From Neobacillus cucumis (GTDB taxonomy: Bacteria; Bacillota; Bacilli; Bacillales; Cytobacillaceae), in the NCBI RefSeq assembly GCF_002860255.1, contig NZ_PGVE01000042.1:159913-223912 (forward strand): DNA of 64,000 bases. The letters are read 5' to 3'. Position 1 is the first letter of the stretch; every line of letters starts with the position of its first letter. Below are positions 9,227 through 16,235 of the stretch, in pieces. Under the pieces are notes generated by a model. It searched no databases. It worked only from the letters and a program-made list of their open reading frames with translations, and had not been told where the DNA came from. A program made the translations under genes and the position numbers.

Positions 9227-9244
9227 AACTTACTTATGGGGTAG
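9221..9244 (+). promoter_or_regulatory. Sigma-B-type promoter of rsbX
   Basis: GTTTAA (9221-9226) is separated by 12 bp from GGGTAG (9239-9244). The -35 is a perfect match to the sigma-B consensus, and the -10 matches GGGTAT in five of six positions. It ends about 60 bp before the rsbX start. The -35 overlaps the rsbU stop codon. Confidence 0.65.
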
Positions 9245-9305
9245 TAAGCATAGAAAAATAACTAAAAGAATACCGAAAAATCTATGAAAGATGCAGGGTA
9301 AAAAA

Positions 9306-9905
9306 ATGCTTGAACGTGACTTTAACCAACATATTCAGGCGATAGCCTATCAAATTCCAAAAGAAGGTAATGTCCTTAATGGGGATAGTTTCTTCATGAA
9401 AATAACGGACGATTACTTTATTTGTGCGGTGGCCGATGGTTTAGGGAGTGGGGTGCATGCCTATCATTCGTCAAACGCGATACGTCAAGAGGTGGAAAAA
9501 AACCATGATCAAGAGGTAGAGGTATTAATCGAGCGTTGCAATCAGTCTCTGAAGGATAAAAGGGGGGCGACTCTATCCATTTTAAAGGTCCATTTTTTAC
9601 AAAAAACATTCACCTATAGCTCAGTGGGAAACATTCAATTTATTCTTTCTTGTCCCTCTGGTCGTTTTATCTATCCGCTGCCTGTGCTGGGATATTTATC
9701 TGGAAAGCCCCAAAAATACCGATGTGAAACATTTTCTTATGAAAAAGGGGCTAAATTTATTCTTTATACGGACGGCCTTACGATTCCTGGTATTAAGTCA
9801 TTAGTAAGTTCCTCCAGCTCCATTGAAGAGATTTCTAACTATTTAGAGATTCATGCAAAAACAGGAAAAGACGACATGACTTATATTGTAGGTCAACTTT
9901 TTTAA
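9306..9905 (+). CDS. rsbX: RsbX, PP2C-type phosphatase resetting the stressosome
   Basis: The 199-aa protein closely resembles Bacillus subtilis RsbX as I recall it, including GDSFFMK, AVADGLGSG, ERCNQS, KDKRGAT, SVGNIQFIL, YPLPVLGYLSGKPQKY and a C-terminal DDMTYIVGQL. RsbX removes phosphate from RsbS and RsbR and so resets the signal. The frame opens at 9291, but ATG 9306 gives the usual N-terminus and follows AGGGT at 9294-9298. In Bacillus subtilis rsbX follows sigB; here it follows rsbU directly, with its own sigma-B-like promoter. Confidence 0.9.
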   Translation: MLERDFNQHIQAIAYQIPKEGNVLNGDSFFMKITDDYFICAVADGLGSGVHAYHSSNAIRQEVEKNHDQEVEVLIERCNQSLKDKRGATLSILKVHFLQKTFTYSSVGNIQFILSCPSGRFIYPLPVLGYLSGKPQKYRCETFSYEKGAKFILYTDGLTIPGIKSLVSSSSSIEEISNYLEIHAKTGKDDMTYIVGQLF

Positions 9906-9913
9906 TAATAAAT

Positions 9914-9939
9914 GTTTATTTATTTAACAAAGCGGGTAT
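9914..9939 (+). promoter_or_regulatory. Sigma-B-type promoter of the second rsbR gene
   Basis: GTTTAT (9914-9919), a 14-bp spacer and GGGTAT (9934-9939) match the sigma-B consensus in eleven of twelve positions. It lies 55 bp upstream of the TTG start at 9995. This is one of the best sigma-B-like sites in the window. Confidence 0.75.
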
Positions 9940-9994
9940 TAACATGCAGATACCTTTGTGAGTGTAGATATGACTTACTTAAGGAGGAATAAAA

Positions 9995-10816
9995 TTGAAA
10001 AATTCATATAATACCAAAGGTATTTCGGAATATATAAATAAAAATAGGGAAGAATTTCAGCAGAAACTGTTATCGGAGGCTGTCAATGTTGCCTCTAATA
10101 TTGAGGGGATTTTAAAAGAAGGTAATATTGATTTATTGAAAAATGCTCAAAGGCTAGTTCTTTATGTTGTGGAAAATAAAAAAGATGAGCTCATTGCTTT
10201 TGCTAACGAAGAAGGAATTGCTTGGGCAAAATATTCATTAACTCTTGCGTTCAAATTAGAATGGGTGCATGCCATAAGACGTTCGTTATGGCATTTCATC
10301 AGACTTTATGATGGATTAAATGACGAAAGTAATATTACTGAAAATTTTTTCGAATGGGAAGAGAAAGTGAATGATGGAATAGATGAATTTCTGAATTCAT
10401 TTTTCATAAGCTATTCACAGTATAAAGATGAATTAATCCTTTCTCAAAGGAAATTAGTCGAACATCTTTCTGTACCTATCATACCAGTAAGCCAAACAGT
10501 AGCTGTATTGCCTTTGATTGGTACATTTGATTCTTATCGAATGGATATTATTGAGGAAAAAGTGTTAACTGACATATCAAAGTTAAGAATTCTTACAATA
10601 ATTTTTGACTTATCAGGAATTTCGGATATGGACGAAGTAACTATTGCTCATTTTCAGAAAGTGTTGATAGGTATCAACTTGATGGGGGTTAAATCAGTTA
10701 TCACTGGATTACGCCCAGATCTTGTTAGAAAAATGGTACATTTAGGAATTGATCTTGCTAGTTTTACAGAAACAAAAGGAACCTTACAGCAAACATTAAA
10801 TAATTATCTTAGTTAA
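9995..10816 (+). CDS. Second RsbR-type stressosome paralogue lacking both phospho-threonines
   Basis: This 273-aa protein has the same layout as the first RsbR: a sensor half (about 1-145) and a C-terminal STAS domain (about 160-270, with PIIPVSQTVAVLPLIGTFDS). It starts at TTG 9995 behind a strong AAGGAGG (9981-9987). The two phosphorylation sites of classical RsbR proteins are altered. The first region reads SGISDMDEVTIAHF, with Glu or Val where Thr is expected depending on the alignment. The second reads GLRPDLVRKMV, with Lys247 instead of Thr. It may therefore join stressosomes without being phosphorylated at those sites. It is probably induced by sigma-B through the promoter just upstream. 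Confidence 0.88.
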   Translation: MKNSYNTKGISEYINKNREEFQQKLLSEAVNVASNIEGILKEGNIDLLKNAQRLVLYVVENKKDELIAFANEEGIAWAKYSLTLAFKLEWVHAIRRSLWHFIRLYDGLNDESNITENFFEWEEKVNDGIDEFLNSFFISYSQYKDELILSQRKLVEHLSVPIIPVSQTVAVLPLIGTFDSYRMDIIEEKVLTDISKLRILTIIFDLSGISDMDEVTIAHFQKVLIGINLMGVKSVITGLRPDLVRKMVHLGIDLASFTETKGTLQQTLNNYLS

Positions 10817-10879
10817 AATATACATATTTCTAAGTTCAACTAGTGCAATGAAATAGTAATAAAATGACAATTAGGAAGT

Positions 10880-10911
10880 CAGTTGCCTTTATAGGCAGCT
10901 GTTTTTTTTTT
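10880..10911 (+). terminator. Rho-independent terminator after the second rsbR gene
   Basis: The stem CAGTTGCC/GGCAGCTG (one G-T pair) with a 6-nt loop is followed by ten T residues. It closes the stress gene cluster. Confidence 0.9.
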
Positions 10912-10933
10912 GAGAAAGTAACTTTGGTTGTTG

Positions 10934-10959
10934 GTGTATCCTCCACAATTTAAGGGTAT
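10934..10959 (+). promoter_or_regulatory. Possible sigma-B-type promoter of the UbiB-family gene
   Basis: GTGTAT (10934-10939), a 14-bp spacer and a perfect GGGTAT (10954-10959) lie 40 bp upstream of the likely start. The -35 matches the consensus in four of six positions. Confidence 0.5.
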
Positions 10960-10999
10960 GGAATAGTAACAGAGTTTGGAGGAGGAGTATCTTAATAGG

Positions 11000-12676
11000 A
11001 TGGGGACAAATGGAATTAGACGTTTGAATCGATATAGAGAAATTGTTTCACTGTTGGTTAAACATGGTTTTGGTTACATCGTTCAAGAGGTCGGTTTAAC
11101 AGATAATCTTACAATGAAAGACCGGCTTATTGCCGATTTTAAACAGGGAAATTCGCAGGAAATGGGATACCGCTTACGCCATTTATTAGAGGAGCTTGGT
11201 CCGACTTTTATTAAGTTAGGCCAGCTCCTTAGTATTAGAAGTGACCTGTTACCAGTAGAAGTCATTCGTGAATTGGAACTTCTACAGGATGACGTGAATC
11301 AAGTTCCCATAAATGAAATTAAGGGAAAAATTCAGCTCGAACTCGGACGGGCGGTGGAGGAAGTATTTGATTGCTTTCATGAAACACCGGCGGGGGCCGC
11401 TTCCATCGGCCAAGTTCATGAAGCGAAATTGCCCAGTGGCCCGAGGGTAATGGTAAAAGTACAGCGGCCGAAAATAAAAGAAACGGTTTATGCAGATCTT
11501 GAAATATTAAAGGACCTTTCAAAGATGATGGAAAATCACTACGATTGGGCCGAACATTACCATATCACCGATTTGATGAATGAGCTGGCAGAATCGATCA
11601 AAACTGAACTGGATTACATGGAGGAAGGGAGGAATACTGAAACGATTCAGTTTCAATTTCAAAACCATACCGGCATAAAAGTCCCCGAAATTTATTGGGA
11701 TTACACTACAGCTGAAATACTTACTATGGAAAGATTAGACGGAATAAAAATAACTGAGGTACAGCAGCTAAACCTAACTCAGGAGGAAAAAAGACATGTT
11801 GCTGATTTGTTGATAGAATCGTTTGTTACCCAAATTTTAAGGGAGGGTTTCTTCCACGGGGACCCGCATCCTGGTAACATTTTCTACATTCCTGAAACGA
11901 AGCAGATTGGATTTATTGATTTAGGACAGATAGGCAGGTTATCTTCAAGAAAAAGATATGATGTGACCACATTAATGATTGGTCTAATGAATGAAGATAC
12001 TGATTTAATCGTGAAGGCCATGTACAGGCTTACTTATGTCCCAACATCGGTTGATGATAAACGATTTTACGATGACATTGACAGAGTCAGTAACAAATTC
12101 AGCCATACTACTTTAGGTGAATGGGATTTTGGTTTGACGATTAACGAACTTTTCTCGATTGCACATAATCACCAGATTTATATCCCAACAGACTTCATGA
12201 TGCTGGGAAAAACGTTAATCACGTTAGAAGGAATTATTAGAGATATCGACCCATCATTAAACCTGCTTGAACTGGCCAAGCCTTACAGTCAGCAATTATT
12301 GATGGAACGCTTTAATCCTGTCAAATTTGGAAAAAGGCTTTTGAACGATGCAGAGGACTTAACTAAAAGCGTAACAAAAATTCCTGGACAGATTGAGGAA
12401 GTTCTTCAGAAGACCTCTGAAGGTGACTTAAAGGTGAAGATTAGTGTACATGAGCTAGAAGATATTTTTGCAAAAATTGATCGCTTAAGCAACAAAATTT
12501 CGTTTAGTGTAACACTGCTTGCCTTTAGTATCGTGGTGTTGGGCTTAATCGTTGGGGCCACTTTCGGGACCAACACCATTCTTACCAGCATACACGCACT
12601 CGAAGTTGGATTTATTATTGCATTTTTAATGTTTCTATGGATTATTTATTCCATCATTAAAACAGGCCGTTTTTAA
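11000..12676 (+). CDS. UbiB/AarF (ABC1) family atypical kinase-like membrane protein
   Basis: The UbiB fold is shown by the KxGQ-like motif FIKLGQLLSIRSDLLP, the alanine-rich loop PAGAASIGQVHEAKL and the catalytic loop FFHGDPHPGNIF. Two predicted transmembrane helices close the protein (about residues 490-515 and 528-550). The family has ATPase or kinase-like activity linked to prenyl-lipid (quinone) biology; the exact role in Bacillus is not established. ATG 11000 gives the usual N-terminus (558 aa). An alternative TTG at 10976 is unlikely, because the GGAGGAGG site (10978-10985) would then lie inside the gene. The stress-type promoter suggests induction by general stress. Confidence 0.85.
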   Translation: MGTNGIRRLNRYREIVSLLVKHGFGYIVQEVGLTDNLTMKDRLIADFKQGNSQEMGYRLRHLLEELGPTFIKLGQLLSIRSDLLPVEVIRELELLQDDVNQVPINEIKGKIQLELGRAVEEVFDCFHETPAGAASIGQVHEAKLPSGPRVMVKVQRPKIKETVYADLEILKDLSKMMENHYDWAEHYHITDLMNELAESIKTELDYMEEGRNTETIQFQFQNHTGIKVPEIYWDYTTAEILTMERLDGIKITEVQQLNLTQEEKRHVADLLIESFVTQILREGFFHGDPHPGNIFYIPETKQIGFIDLGQIGRLSSRKRYDVTTLMIGLMNEDTDLIVKAMYRLTYVPTSVDDKRFYDDIDRVSNKFSHTTLGEWDFGLTINELFSIAHNHQIYIPTDFMMLGKTLITLEGIIRDIDPSLNLLELAKPYSQQLLMERFNPVKFGKRLLNDAEDLTKSVTKIPGQIEEVLQKTSEGDLKVKISVHELEDIFAKIDRLSNKISFSVTLLAFSIVVLGLIVGATFGTNTILTSIHALEVGFIIAFLMFLWIIYSIIKTGRF

Positions 12677-12695
12677 CTTCTCTTGTTCTTACATT

Positions 12696-12725
12696 AAAAA
12701 TCCCGGGAAGATTCACTTCCCGGGA
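12696..12725 (-). terminator. Terminator of the DUF2188 gene
   Basis: A perfect 10-bp stem TCCCGGGAAG/CTTCCCGGGA with loop ATTCA is followed on the minus strand by five T residues. It may also slow transcription arriving from the plus-strand UbiB gene. Confidence 0.85.
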
Positions 12726-12730
12726 CATGT

Positions 12731-13000
12731 TTAAGATTCCATGTAATTATGCTGTCGTTCAATTTTACCGTCATCACCATGAATGTATACCATGGTCTTA
12801 GCTTCTTCTGCCATCTGCTTGGCTTCTTTTACAGCTTCACTTTTTGAACCACTTGTGTAGGCTGGTTCCTCTTTTCCCTCAATTTTCACAGCCCAGTTGT
12901 CCTCATCATGTGGTACGACATGGAACCTTGCATCATCAGTGCCGGCACGCTCTTTAAAATATTGGTCACGATCATTTTGTTTATCACTTTTATTAGTCAT
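12731..13000 (-). CDS. DUF2188 domain protein, likely general stress protein
   Basis: This 89-aa soluble, acidic protein has the DUF2188 pattern: FHVVPHDEDNWAVKIEG, then a serine-lysine stretch leading to a helix (SEAVKEAKQMAEEAK) and a final strand with HGDDGKIERQHNY. The domain is common in small bacterial proteins of unknown function. The ATG at 13000 follows a GGAGGT site on the minus strand. A sigma-B-like promoter and an 8-bp inverted repeat lie just upstream, so stress induction is likely. No molecular function can be given. Confidence 0.8.
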   Translation of the reverse strand: MTNKSDKQNDRDQYFKERAGTDDARFHVVPHDEDNWAVKIEGKEEPAYTSGSKSEAVKEAKQMAEEAKTMVYIHGDDGKIERQHNYMES

Positions 13001-13012
13001 GGGCTTACCTCC

Positions 13013-13034
13013 AAGTATAATTTTTTCTTATACT
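13013..13034. repeat. Inverted repeat in the leader of the DUF2188 gene
   Basis: AAGTATAA and TTATACTT form a perfect 8-bp inverted repeat with a 6-bp centre. It lies between the sigma-B-like promoter and the ribosome binding site of the minus-strand gene. It could be an RNA hairpin near the 5' end of the message or a protein-binding site. Confidence 0.5.
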
Positions 13035-13040
13035 TTACGT

Positions 13041-13065
13041 TTACCCGATTGACGAAATTAGAAAC
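13041..13065 (-). promoter_or_regulatory. Sigma-B-type promoter of the DUF2188 gene
   Basis: Read on the minus strand, GTTTCT (13065-13060), a 13-bp spacer and GGGTAA (13046-13041) match the sigma-B consensus. The promoter is about 40 bp upstream of the start codon. Confidence 0.7.
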
Positions 13066-13134
13066 CTAACCAACACTCCAAATAAACGATAAGCAGGTCA
13101 GTTCAATGAGATAGGGGAACTAGTCTCTTTTTAC

Positions 13135-13521
13135 TTATGATACCTCTTCAAATTCAAAATACGTAAACAGTTTCTTCTGAACATGCTGCTCCCACTCATC
13201 CAAGGGTGCATCTATATCTTTCAGAAGCTTGTAGGCGTTGACCCATGCCTTCATTTCGGCATTGATACGATAGGGACGATTCGAAATCCATTGGTCGTAA
13301 TCGAGGTTCCCCTCGAGGTAATCCATTAGATGCCCTGTCTCATGTGCAAGGGCATAGAGGTTCTCTTGGTCCGCAACCGGCGGAACCGTCACCGTCAAAT
13401 CCGGCCTAAAGCTCACCCGATTTTCGTTGGAGAGGCGGACACTTCCTCCCATGCTTTCCACTATGTCAATTAATGTGTTCATATATTTATTAATGTCAGG
13501 CCTGCCAATTAAAATCTGCAT
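13135..13521 (-). CDS. Small putative zinc metallopeptidase-like protein (HETGH motif)
   Basis: The 128-aa product has the sequence LYALAHETGHLMDYL, an HExxH zinc-site motif of the kind found in ImmA/IrrE-like and other minimal metallopeptidases. A downstream acidic residue (EMKAWVNAY) could be the third ligand. There is no signal peptide or membrane segment. It is a single gene with no obvious partner; the flanking minus-strand genes have their own signals. I do not recognise a named family, so proteolytic activity is inferred from the motif only. Confidence 0.65.
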   Translation of the reverse strand: MQILIGRPDINKYMNTLIDIVESMGGSVRLSNENRVSFRPDLTVTVPPVADQENLYALAHETGHLMDYLEGNLDYDQWISNRPYRINAEMKAWVNAYKLLKDIDAPLDEWEQHVQKKLFTYFEFEEVS

Positions 13522-13723
13522 CTTTCTTAGCCCATTCCTTTTCGCTTTTTTGGTTTCATCTTATCACATTTTTACTAAAATAATTGAAATGCGGTTAAAA
13601 AATTACGAGTGTGTATCAATTCCATCTTAAAAGAATGCACTTTTCGAATGGGGTGTTTACTGTAATTTTAGGCCGAAATGAAATATATTATGACACATTT
13701 ATTGGAAAAAAACCATAAAAAAA

Positions 13724-13770
13724 ATACACTCCTTATTATTATTAGAATGCTCTAATAATAATAAGGAGTG
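13724..13770 (-). terminator. Terminator of the 72-aa minus-strand gene
   Basis: A perfect 20-bp inverted repeat (13727-13746 and 13751-13770) has loop ATGC. On the minus strand it is followed by a run of T residues (A-run at 13718-13724 on the plus strand). The stem is unusually long and built from ATT repeats. Confidence 0.85.
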
Positions 13771-13793
13771 CAGTATTTTCATTTTAGATTACA

Positions 13794-14012
13794 TTACACA
13801 CCACCATATTTTTTTTCACTAGAAGATGTATTTTTAGAATCACGCTTGTGCTTTTCCTCTTGTTTTTCTTCATTTAAATCTTCCATCGGAATGGGATCAA
13901 CTGTTCTTTCACTTTCGAATTGATCAAATAAGCTTTCCTTGGTGGTTTCATATTGTTCAGGATGATCCATTTTATTGGTTTTGTATTTAGTATGGTTTTG
14001 TTTATTTTCCAC
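13794..14012 (-). CDS. Small hydrophilic hypothetical protein, probable stress gene
   Basis: The product is very hydrophilic, with clusters of Lys, Glu, Asp, Ser and Asn and no cysteines or hydrophobic core (MENKQNHTKYKTNKMDHPEQ at the start, a Lys/Glu-rich end). It is probably disordered. The preferred start is GTG 14012, because AGGAG then lies 8 bp upstream; GTG 14021 would sit inside that site. A strong sigma-B-like promoter lies just upstream. I do not recognise a family. The spore-coat or small acid-soluble type is possible but unsupported. Confidence 0.65.
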   Translation of the reverse strand: MENKQNHTKYKTNKMDHPEQYETTKESLFDQFESERTVDPIPMEDLNEEKQEEKHKRDSKNTSSSEKKYGGV

Positions 14013-14044
14013 CCGAATCACTCCTCATTGTTTTGTCTCTTTTT

Positions 14045-14069
14045 TTACCCTAATGCTGGTTAAATAAAC
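14045..14069 (-). promoter_or_regulatory. Sigma-B-type promoter of the 72-aa gene
   Basis: On the minus strand GTTTAT (14069-14064), a 13-bp spacer and GGGTAA (14050-14045) match the sigma-B consensus in ten of twelve positions. It is about 33 bp upstream of the start codon. Confidence 0.75.
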
Positions 14070-14176
14070 TATTTTTTCTCATCTTCTAAGAATTCTTAAT
14101 TAGTAGAATTTACAAGTGAAGGATAGAGGATAAGGGGGTATATAAGTAATAAGATGCGATTTAGGAAGTGATTTTT

Positions 14177-15067
14177 ATGCAGTACAAGCGAGGACTATTA
14201 ATATATAACGGTAATGCCGGACAAAAGGATATTAAACAGGCTCTCGGTGTCTCTGTCCCGATTCTGTCATCCAGTATTTCAAATTTAATGATTGTACAAA
14301 CGCAAAGAATCAACCATGCAAAGGAGCTTTGTGAGCTTTATGGACCGGCTGTTGATTTGGTCATTATTCTTGGTGGAGATGGTACGGTCCATGAATGTAT
14401 CAATGGATTGTCGAATCTAGAACATCGCCCAATGATCGGTATACTGCCGGCTGGTACTTGTAATGATTTTTCAAGGACCTTAATGATTGACCAGGATATT
14501 GGTATAGCTGCGAATCAAATCATAAACGGTGAATGCATGCCAGTGGATGTTCTCAAAGTGGATGAACAATATTGTTTAAACTTTTGGGCCACCGGTTTAA
14601 TTGCAGAAACCTCCAATAATATTAAACAAACGGAAAAAGACCATTTCGGTAAGATTAGTTATTTGCTTAGCGCCATTCGAACAATGAAAAATATGGATCC
14701 CTTTCATTATGTACTAGAAATAGATGGTCAGAGAATGGAGGGGGAGGCGCTATTAATTATTGCTGCCAATGGCAATTACATAGGAGCAAATAGGATGCCA
14801 TTTGAAGCAATCAGTTTTCATGATGGACTCGCAGATGTAATTATCATTAAACATACAAACTTGACGTTGTTGAAAGAACTTTTTACTACAGATATTACCA
14901 TTCAGAATAATGAGTTAAGCCAGGAAATGGAGCATTACGCTGGTAAATCAATCACCATTCATACAAAAGAGGACATGGATGCAGATATGGATGGAGAAGT
15001 ATACACAAAGACACCTAGTCATATTACAGTTCTTAAACATCATCTTCATATGTTAAAAGCTAAATAA
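14177..15067 (+). CDS. YegS/DagK-type lipid kinase
   Basis: This 296-aa protein belongs to the diacylglycerol kinase catalytic-domain family. The nucleotide-binding signature GGDGTVHECINGL lies near residue 65, followed by GILPAGTCNDFSRTL, both typical of YegS, YtlR and DgkB relatives. The C-terminal half is the beta-sandwich domain with DGLADVIIIKH. It phosphorylates a lipid or sphingoid-like substrate at the membrane; which one cannot be told. ATG 14177 is preferred over GTG 14168, because TAGGAAG lies 8 bp upstream. It stands alone between divergent genes. Confidence 0.82.
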   Translation: MQYKRGLLIYNGNAGQKDIKQALGVSVPILSSSISNLMIVQTQRINHAKELCELYGPAVDLVIILGGDGTVHECINGLSNLEHRPMIGILPAGTCNDFSRTLMIDQDIGIAANQIINGECMPVDVLKVDEQYCLNFWATGLIAETSNNIKQTEKDHFGKISYLLSAIRTMKNMDPFHYVLEIDGQRMEGEALLIIAANGNYIGANRMPFEAISFHDGLADVIIIKHTNLTLLKELFTTDITIQNNELSQEMEHYAGKSITIHTKEDMDADMDGEVYTKTPSHITVLKHHLHMLKAK

Positions 15068-15091
15068 GAATAGGGAACGAGAAGTTGGCGT

Positions 15092-15118
15092 AGGAAGGGG
15101 ATAAAACCCTTCCTTTAT
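15092..15118. terminator. Terminator between the lipid kinase and lysR genes
   Basis: The stem AGGAAGGG/CCCTTCCT with a 7-nt loop is followed by TTTATT on the plus strand. It lies between two converging genes. Confidence 0.65.
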
Positions 15119-15134
15119 TGCATTACTTGCTGGA

Positions 15135-16040
15135 CTAAATTTTTATTTGTCCAGGATATATCTTGCTATAATGCTTTGCAAATTCTTTAAATAAATGTAC
15201 GACAGGGCTTAAATATTTGTTTTTTACGGATGCCAGATAGATAAAACGTACAACAGGTGGATTGATTATAGGTAATACCTTCACATTAAAATGTTTAAGC
15301 ATCCAAATATCCGGCAGCAAAGCAATTCCGTAATTCATGGAAACTAAGCCAAGGGCAGCACTGTCTTCCTCCACTTCGAATGCAATCTTAGGAGTAATTT
15401 GCACCTCTTCAAATAGATGATCACTCAATCGCCTAAGACCACTACCTTTATTAAAATATACAAATGGATATGGCTCTGTATCCTTTAAATCAATGCTTGT
15501 ATAACTTTCTAGTGGGTGGCCGGAAGGGACGACAAGGACCAGATCCTGTTTAACTAATGGTAAAAAATCAATATCAGGTTCATCTTCACTAAATGAACAA
15601 AATGCTAGATCATATTTATCGGCTTTAAGACCTTCGATGATACGCTTCGTAGTTCCCTGACTAAAAGAAAATGAAATATCTTTGTGCTTTTCAATACTGA
15701 GGAAATGATTGACCATCGTAGGTACAAATCTTGAGCCTAGTGTATAAATAAAGGATAAATCAATTTTACCTTTATTCGGGCTTACTAAATCATTAATTTT
15801 TCTCTGCCCCTCATCAAGCGACTTTAGAGATTTATCTACATATTCTAAAAATATCGACCCATATTTCGTTAATCGAATGTTTCTCCCACTCTTTTCAAAA
15901 AGATATACCCCTAATTCCTTCTCTAATTCGGAAATGGCGTAAGTTAAGCTTGGTTGGGCGATAGACAGCTGTTCAGCCGCCAATGTATAATGCTCTAATT
16001 TTGCCAATACACGGAAATATTCAAGATGCTTTAAATTCAT
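15135..16040 (-). CDS. LysR-family transcriptional regulator
   Basis: This 301-aa LysR protein has the N-terminal helix-turn-helix (about residues 1-60: MNLKHLEYFRVLAKLEHYTL, QPSLTYAISELEKELGV) and a two-lobe effector domain (about 90-295). It is divergent from the VOC-MFS-dehydrogenase operon. A perfect palindrome of the LysR T-N11-A type lies in the shared intergenic region. It is therefore probably the activator of that operon, with an aromatic or alicyclic acid as inducer. The inducer is inferred from the operon, not from the protein. Confidence 0.9.
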   Translation of the reverse strand: MNLKHLEYFRVLAKLEHYTLAAEQLSIAQPSLTYAISELEKELGVYLFEKSGRNIRLTKYGSIFLEYVDKSLKSLDEGQRKINDLVSPNKGKIDLSFIYTLGSRFVPTMVNHFLSIEKHKDISFSFSQGTTKRIIEGLKADKYDLAFCSFSEDEPDIDFLPLVKQDLVLVVPSGHPLESYTSIDLKDTEPYPFVYFNKGSGLRRLSDHLFEEVQITPKIAFEVEEDSAALGLVSMNYGIALLPDIWMLKHFNVKVLPIINPPVVRFIYLASVKNKYLSPVVHLFKEFAKHYSKIYPGQIKI

Positions 16041-16101
16041 TATTTCTCACATATCCCTTCCTTCAAGACCATTATTTTACATTCAACTTAATTATAAGAG
16101 G

Positions 16102-16124
16102 ATTAATAGAATTTTTCTATTAAT
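16102..16124. promoter_or_regulatory. LysR operator (T-N11-A palindrome)
   Basis: ATTAATAGAA and TTCTATTAAT form a perfect 10-bp inverted repeat around a 3-bp centre. The centre lies about 65 bp upstream of the start point predicted from the TATAAT at 16166-16171, which is the classical place for a LysR recognition site. Confidence 0.75.
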
Positions 16125-16165
16125 AATATATAATTAATCAGATTTATTTTTCTGAAAATTGCTAC

Positions 16166-16171
16166 TATAAT
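16166..16171 (+). promoter_or_regulatory. -10 element of the VOC-MFS-dehydrogenase operon
   Basis: A perfect TATAAT is present, with a poor -35 (TTTATT at 16143-16148). This fits a promoter that needs an activator such as the divergent LysR protein. Confidence 0.55.
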
Positions 16172-16177
16172 AAACTC

Positions 16178-16193
16178 ATTAAAGCGCTTGCAA
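16178..16193 (+). promoter_or_regulatory. cre box (CcpA site)
   Basis: ATTAAAGCGCTTGCAA resembles the catabolite-responsive element with the AAGCGCTT core. It begins at the predicted transcription start, so CcpA would block initiation when glucose is present. Confidence 0.6.
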
Positions 16194-16235
16194 AACAGCA
16201 GAGGTTTTAAAATAACGGAAAAGGGTGGTAAATAA

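Noticed and set aside
9227..9305. A hidden rsbV or rsbW between rsbU and rsbX
   Set aside because: The gap is only 79 bp and contains no frame with STAS or kinase motifs.
10976..10999. TTG 10976 as the start of the UbiB-family gene
   Set aside because: It would place the GGAGGAGG site inside the gene; the family N-terminus fits ATG 11000.
12696..12725. The strong hairpin after the UbiB gene as its own terminator
   Set aside because: The T-run follows on the minus strand, so it mainly serves the DUF2188 gene; the plus-strand tail is poor in T.
14101..14141. GGGTAT at 14136-14141 as a sigma-B promoter for the lipid kinase gene
   Set aside because: No GTTT-like -35 at 12-15 bp spacing (best is GTGAAG, three of six), so the match is too weak.
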